Positions 4,041-6,598 of a stretch of 6,598 nucleotides of DNA are shown one piece after another. The DNA is taken from the NCBI GenBank assembly GCA_016649795.1, contig JAENWZ010000128.1, positions 1 through 6,598 of the forward strand, written 5' to 3'. The DNA is from Proteiniphilum sp. GTDB taxonomy: Bacteria > Bacteroidota > Bacteroidia > Bacteroidales > Dysgonomonadaceae. Numbering within the stretch: the stretch's first letter is position 1; the number at the start of each line of letters is the position of its first letter. The notes under the pieces are model-generated. The model saw only the letters and a program-made list of their open reading frames with translations. It ran no database searches and was not told the origin of the DNA. Position numbers and translations under genes: made by a program.

Positions 4041-6598
4041 TTCTCTATTTTTACTTTGATAAATTTATTCTCGTCAGCCTTAAATATATCGGACGTAACC
4101 ATATCCGACAGAGGCACCTCAATTGCATTCACGAGCTGAAATACGTATGGTTTACCACTCCTGTCCTTAATCGTAAGTTCTGTATCTTTACCATCCGTTT
4201 CTCTTACATTAAGGAGCAGCCAGCCGGCATCTTTAGAGAGTGTACAGGATGTCATCAGCAGGTTTCTCTTATCAATCCCGAAAGCAGAAAAATCCACAGG
4301 CATATTGTTCTCTTTGCCTACAGGCATGATACGGGCATAAACAGGTATCCTGGTGTTCCTTGTGAAGTTGATAGCTGCCGCGTTCGATAGATCATCGGTT
4401 GAAGTGATGCAATAGTTCCATCTGAATTCACCCTCCTGTGAAGCACGGAAGTTGGTAACCCAGTAGTTGTTCATCACCCAGGAGAATACATGAGGCTTTT
4501 CATACCTCTTTTTATATTGAAAAGGTCCGTCCAGCAAATCACCCAGCTGCACCAGGGGAACGACATCAGAACCCAGAATAAACTGAGCCTGATCGTTACG
4601 TGCAGCAACGAAGTTTTGTACCGTATTCCAGTCACTGGCTGTTCCCTCAAGTTGATTTTCTCCGGGGTAAACTACTCCTCCCTGTACATCAAAAGCAAGT
4701 CGGGAGTCACTGAGCAGAAAGGGAAAAGCCACATAAATACCTGTAGGGTCTAACTCAGGCAGACGTTTCAACGCATAAGAGAGCTCAATTCTTTTTTCGT
4801 TGTTAAAGAGTTTAATCTCCAGCCTTACCCCATAACTCTCATCCACACCGGGAGCTTTTCCGCGGACATGTACGCTCTGATAGATCTCACCGTTCACACC
4901 GGGGGTTAGCTGTACCTCCGACAGTCCTGTTCGTGTATAATCATCTGTCCTGTATTGTTCCATCTGATGCCTGTTATCAAGCTTCTCATAGATAAATGCG
5001 CCCATATCCCAGGGTGAGGCCGCATCAACCATCTCCCTGCGCAGCTCTTTATCGAAGATACTGCTGATACCTCCTGTCACAGGATTCAGGGTGATACGAT
5101 AGTAACTGTTCTCTATCACATTGTCCACCACGCTTGTCCGCTGAGTGGGCGCCAGCTTATCATTTTCAATGATAATGTCGAACGTTTTATAACCCATTGC
5201 CGGAATATCCTCCGCTAAGATCGCATAGAATCGTCCCTCTCTCCGTGAGTGGAGCTGCTGCACCTTCAGACTGTTCCCTTCAGCATCTGTAATGGCAAAG
5301 ACTCTATTTTCCGGTATCACCTCAAAATCGATATAGGTGGTGACCAGATTGGTGCGAGGGTGACCGTTAGGGTTGAAAAATGTAATCGTTGGATGATCCC
5401 CTCGCTTCAGATCGCCCTGCAACAGGCCTCCGGCTGTCTCATAGAGCAGCTGTGCGCTCTTCAGACCCTCCCATACAAACGATGACTTCTGACTCCACTG
5501 TACCTGGCTGTTCTCAGCCAATGGATCCCGAAGGCTCTCTGCCGCGCCGAACGTATGCTCGTCGTAGAAGAGCAGATTCTCATGGATATGGGTGATCTCA
5601 TCACTTATATGCGAGGGTAGAGTCTTTCCCTTGACGGCAGCTATGGAGAGCAGGCTCTCAATGGTGACCATGTCGGCATGTGATCTCCTTGATGCACCTG
5701 TCTCTCTTGCTGCCGATCCGAATCCGTCGGTCCACCAGTCGGGATAGGCAACACGATAGCTCTTTATGTTATCCTGATGATGAGCAGCCACATAATCCAT
5801 AAACTCATGCGGCAGTCCATTTCTTAATTTCGGGTAGGCATATGCTTTGTTCCACTCTTCCACCAGCTTGCTACTGCTGAAGGAGGGGGGTGAGTTATCT
5901 GTACTGTAGCCCGAATACTGAATGGCAATAGCGTCGAAAGGATACTCTTTCTTATTTAAATCCTCTAAGTAGCTGAACAGGCGGGGTTCCAGGGAGGAGA
6001 CATCACCATTGTCCACACCCAGGGAGTTACCTGTGTGATAATGATCGGCACGGAAAGCAAGCATCTGCTTTCCGGAGGGTGATTCCCATCTGAACACGGT
6101 AGGCTTATCAAAGGGGATCAACGCACGATGTCCGTGTTGACCCATCCAGAGATAGTTCACACCCAGATCAGGGAAATAATCGGCAAGGCACCATGCAATC
6201 CCGTTGACATCGTTCTGCATGGCTGTTGATACGGGGATGTCATACTTTTTAAGGAGCGATAGCGGCTTAAGAAAAGTCTTCAACGAATGTTCATCCACAA
6301 TCTCAGACATATTAAAAAACATGCCTGTGATCTCTATCTGTCCGTTATCCACATATCTCTTTAATTTCTTTATCTGTTCCTGAGGTCTGTTCTTCAAATA
6401 TTCGTTTACCGTCCAGGAAGCCTCACAGGTCCAGCGAAACCTGGCATCATCGGGGAGATCTTCTGTTAACTCGCAATACTCGATCGCATAATCAATATAT
6501 CGCAGATGCTCCCTGAGTATTTCTGTCTGTGGTCTTGTATAACCTATGTCTGTGTGGGTATGCTGTATCAGATAGACCATCCATTTTTTTACCGGTGA
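4037..6598 (-). CDS. Glycoside hydrolase family 38 (alpha-mannosidase-like), 5' end outside window
   Basis: A retaining, zinc-dependent alpha-mannosidase-like enzyme acting on terminal alpha-mannose of glycans. The frame is open to the right edge (SPVKKW precedes the Met at 6580), and KKWMVYLIQHTHTDIGY is the usual first strand of the catalytic domain, so that Met is internal and the true start, probably with a signal peptide, lies outside. Numbering from this Met, the zinc ligands are His9 and Asp11 (HTHTDIGY), Asp124, which is also the predicted nucleophile (AMQNDVNG), and His342 (YDEHTFGAAES). All are present, so catalysis looks intact. The catalytic barrel covers about 1-300, the helical middle domain about 330-390, and the C-terminal beta-sandwich about 490-740, with NSYYRITLNPVTGGISSIFD and the NNYWVTNFRASQEGEFRWNY block typical of the family. 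Its TGA overlaps the next gene's ATG as ATGA. Next to it lie the remains of a lyase-like gene and a GH92 gene, pointing to a former glycan-utilisation operon. The precise linkage and substrate are unknown. Confidence 0.93.
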   Translation of the reverse strand, partial: SPVKKWMVYLIQHTHTDIGYTRPQTEILREHLRYIDYAIEYCELTEDLPDDARFRWTCEASWTVNEYLKNRPQEQIKKLKRYVDNGQIEITGMFFNMSEIVDEHSLKTFLKPLSLLKKYDIPVSTAMQNDVNGIAWCLADYFPDLGVNYLWMGQHGHRALIPFDKPTVFRWESPSGKQMLAFRADHYHTGNSLGVDNGDVSSLEPRLFSYLEDLNKKEYPFDAIAIQYSGYSTDNSPPSFSSSKLVEEWNKAYAYPKLRNGLPHEFMDYVAAHHQDNIKSYRVAYPDWWTDGFGSAARETGASRRSHADMVTIESLLSIAAVKGKTLPSHISDEITHIHENLLFYDEHTFGAAESLRDPLAENSQVQWSQKSSFVWEGLKSAQLLYETAGGLLQGDLKRGDHPTITFFNPNGHPRTNLVTTYIDFEVIPENRVFAITDAEGNSLKVQQLHSRREGRFYAILAEDIPAMGYKTFDIIIENDKLAPTQRTSVVDNVIENSYYRITLNPVTGGISSIFDKELRREMVDAASPWDMGAFIYEKLDNRHQMEQYRTDDYTRTGLSEVQLTPGVNGEIYQSVHVRGKAPGVDESYGVRLEIKLFNNEKRIELSYALKRLPELDPTGIYVAFPFLLSDSRLAFDVQGGVVYPGENQLEGTASDWNTVQNFVAARNDQAQFILGSDVVPLVQLGDLLDGPFQYKKRYEKPHVFSWVMNNYWVTNFRASQEGEFRWNYCITSTDDLSNAAAINFTRNTRIPVYARIMPVGKENNMPVDFSAFGIDKRNLLMTSCTLSKDAGWLLLNVRETDGKDTELTIKDRSGKPYVFQLVNAIEVPLSDMVTSDIFKADENKFIKVKIEK

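Overview
The window looks like a chromosomal segment from a Bacteroidota (Bacteroidales) bacterium. The evidence is the lack of Shine-Dalgarno sequences before starts, A-rich leaders, matches to the Bacteroidetes TTTG / TAnnTTTG promoter type, and protein families typical of this phylum: a GH38 'DEHT(W/F)G' alpha-mannosidase, GH92-like remains, and a TetR-OMP-ABC export cluster. A relative of the Dysgonomonadaceae or Porphyromonadaceae is a guess; the genus cannot be fixed from sequence alone.

Left part (1-2216, all on the minus strand, read right to left): a tightly packed operon of a TetR-family regulator (1635-2216), a predicted outer-membrane beta-barrel protein (494-1630), and a LolD/MacB-type ABC ATPase (1-474) that runs off the left edge. 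Gaps are only 4 and 19 bases, so they are very likely co-transcribed. The plausible reading is a self-regulated envelope export or lipid-trafficking system, with its permease(s) probably just beyond the edge.

Middle (2217-2481): a visibly AT-rich divergent intergenic region. It holds a good Bacteroidetes-type promoter for the TetR operon, a 21-base inverted repeat just upstream of that promoter (candidate operator), and a weaker promoter for the rightward gene. Next is a complete exported serine hydrolase of the beta-lactamase / class C fold (2482-3630, plus strand).

Right part (3634-6598, minus strand): remains of a glycan-degradation operon. A large GH38 alpha-mannosidase-like enzyme (4037-6598) has its 5' end off the right edge. 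It overlaps by ATGA the start of a second secreted protein that breaks after about 69 codons. The 400 bases between the GH38 stop and the serine hydrolase stop are a mosaic of recognisable fragments in all three minus-strand frames: the N-terminal part of a secreted carbohydrate-active protein, then what looks like the extreme C-terminus of a GH92 alpha-mannosidase, itself frame-broken. This suggests that an operon with GH38, a lyase-like protein and GH92, probably for mannose-rich or complex glycans, collapsed through internal deletions. No RNA genes, CRISPR arrays, insertion sequences or convincing terminators were seen.
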